Part shown: positions 63,240 through 64,000 of the stretch, piece after piece
Layout: each line of letters begins with the position of its first letter
Position numbering within the stretch: position 1 is the first letter of the stretch
Assembly (NCBI GenBank): GCA_000474255.1
Contig: BATO01000004.1
Span: 110,107-174,106, forward strand
From: Aquipseudomonas alcaligenes MRY13-0052
Lineage (GTDB): Bacteria; Pseudomonadota; Gammaproteobacteria; Pseudomonadales; Pseudomonadaceae
Direction of reading: 5' to 3'
DNA length: 64,000 nucleotides
The notes under the pieces: model-generated
The model's database searches: none
The model's input: the letters and a program-made list of their open reading frames with translations, nothing else
Told to the model about the DNA's origin: nothing
Translations under genes and position numbers: made by a program

Positions 63240-63365
63240 CGGACATTCTCCCAGGGTGAAATGCCGGCGAGTATGACAGCCATGCAGTTTGGAATAACGG
63301 GGAACTAGCGACGGCTCAAACAGGCGACTAGTATGGGCGCAACCACGTCCGCCCGGAGGCGCACC

Positions 63366-64000
63366 ATGTCGGCCAAGAAGAAGCCCGTAAGCACCCCGCT
63401 GCACCTGTTGCAGCAACTTTCCCACAGCCTGATCGAACACCTCGAAAACGCTTGCAGCCAAGCGTTGGTCGATGCCGAAAAACTGCTCACCAAACTGGAG
63501 AAGCAGCGCGGCAAGGCCCAGGAAAAACTCCACGGTGCACGGACCAAACTGCAGGACGCTGCCAAGGCCGGCAAGGCGAAAGCGCAGAACAAATCCAAGG
63601 AAGCCATCGCCGAGCTGGAAGGCTTGCTCGATGCGCTGAAGGCACGTCAGGCCGAAACCCGTGCCTACATCGCCGACCTCAAGCGTGACGCCCAGGAAAG
63701 CCTCAAGCTGGCCCAGGGCGTTGGCAAGGTGAAGGAAGCGGCCGCCAAGGCGCTGGTCACCCGTGAAGCCAAGGCCAAGACCGCTGCTGCCAAGCCGGTT
63801 GCCAAGCCCGCTACCAAACCGGCCGCTAAACCTGCTGCCAAGGCCGCTCCGAAAGCTGCAGCCAAACCCGCTGCCAAGCCTGCCGCGAAAGCGCCGGCCA
63901 AAGCTGCCGCGAGCAAGCCCGCCGCTGCCGCCAAACCGGCTGCTAAACCGGCCGCCAAACCTGCTGCAAAGGCTCCGGCCAAAGCCGCCGCTGCCAAGCC
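63366..64000 (+). CDS. algP: Histone H1-like regulator AlgP (AlgR3), 5' part
   Basis: The gene starts at ATG 63366 (MSAKKKPVSTPLHLLQQLSH) and runs off the window. About 120 residues form a helical N-terminal domain (HSLIEHLENACSQALVDAEKLL), followed from about residue 140 by a lysine/alanine/proline-rich tail of repeated AAKPA/KPAAK units, as in the eukaryotic histone H1-like tail of AlgP. It binds DNA and is needed for algD transcription in P. aeruginosa. The repeat tail is prone to length change. Confidence 0.95.
   Translation, partial: MSAKKKPVSTPLHLLQQLSHSLIEHLENACSQALVDAEKLLTKLEKQRGKAQEKLHGARTKLQDAAKAGKAKAQNKSKEAIAELEGLLDALKARQAETRAYIADLKRDAQESLKLAQGVGKVKEAAAKALVTREAKAKTAAAKPVAKPATKPAAKPAAKAAPKAAAKPAAKPAAKAPAKAAASKPAAAAKPAAKPAAKPAAKAPAKAAAAK

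Overview
The window comes from a high-GC gammaproteobacterium of the genus Pseudomonas (in the broad sense). The right-hand 28 kb keeps the gene order known around P. aeruginosa comM-glnK-amtB-sutA-xerC-dapF-lysA-cyaA-argH-algZR-hemCD-dsbB-algQ-algP. The species cannot be fixed by eye.

Positions 1 to about 36058 are an accessory island that splits comM (yifB). Only the first 76 ComM codons remain, at 36057-36290. The last island gene before the junction encodes a protein that looks like the Tn7 target-selection protein TnsE, and two short near-repeats next to the junction resemble transposase-binding sites. I therefore read the island as the end of a Tn7-like element carrying defence and metabolic cargo. 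The island continues beyond position 1, and no TnsA/B/C or integrase gene lies in the window.

Island modules, left to right: (a) 1-5826, the C-terminal part of a metallo-beta-lactamase (MBL) fold protein, a membrane protein, a BrxR/CapW-like WYL repressor, and a divergent pair made of an MBL protein and an E2-E1-JAB triple-fusion protein, a ubiquitin-like conjugation cassette; (b) 6016-14537, a complete Wadjet system, jetABCD, with an unusually long JetC whose two coiled-coil arms carry tandem repeats of 52 and 54 residues; (c) 14952-21254, a YcaQ/AlkX-type DNA glycosylase divergent from an AT-rich cluster of radical SAM enzyme, haem-oxygenase-like di-iron oxidase, PLP decarboxylase, EamA exporter and VOC protein, which looks like a small natural-product pathway with possible self-resistance; (d) 21548-26047, a GAF-GGDEF diguanylate cyclase, small secreted or lipid-anchored proteins, an AbrB-like protein and an MvaT/H-NS-family silencer; (e) 26852-31578, a compact nucleobase-centred cluster: a small Gly-rich-start protein, a PfkB-deoxyribosyltransferase fusion, a QueC-like ligase, a SagB-like nitroreductase, and convergently an OGG-like glycosylase, a Dam-like methylase and an unknown protein. 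This is my best candidate for an undescribed system; (f) 31732-34110, a TIR NADase-like protein, an AbiEi-type regulator with a visible operator, and a BPSL0761-type small protein; (g) the TnsE-like gene at the end.

The core region carries ubiK, glnK-amtB behind a recognisable NtrC/sigma-54 promoter, yjbQ-like, sutA, the lptM-lysA-dapF-DUF484-xerC-HAD operon, an AraC-type regulator, cyaY, rnk, cyaA, argH, the algZ-algR two-component system, the hemCDXY operon, a sugar dehydrogenase, dsbB, rsd/algQ, an FKBP isomerase and the start of algP. These genes serve nitrogen sensing, lysine/arginine and haem synthesis, cAMP and alginate regulation, and disulfide formation.
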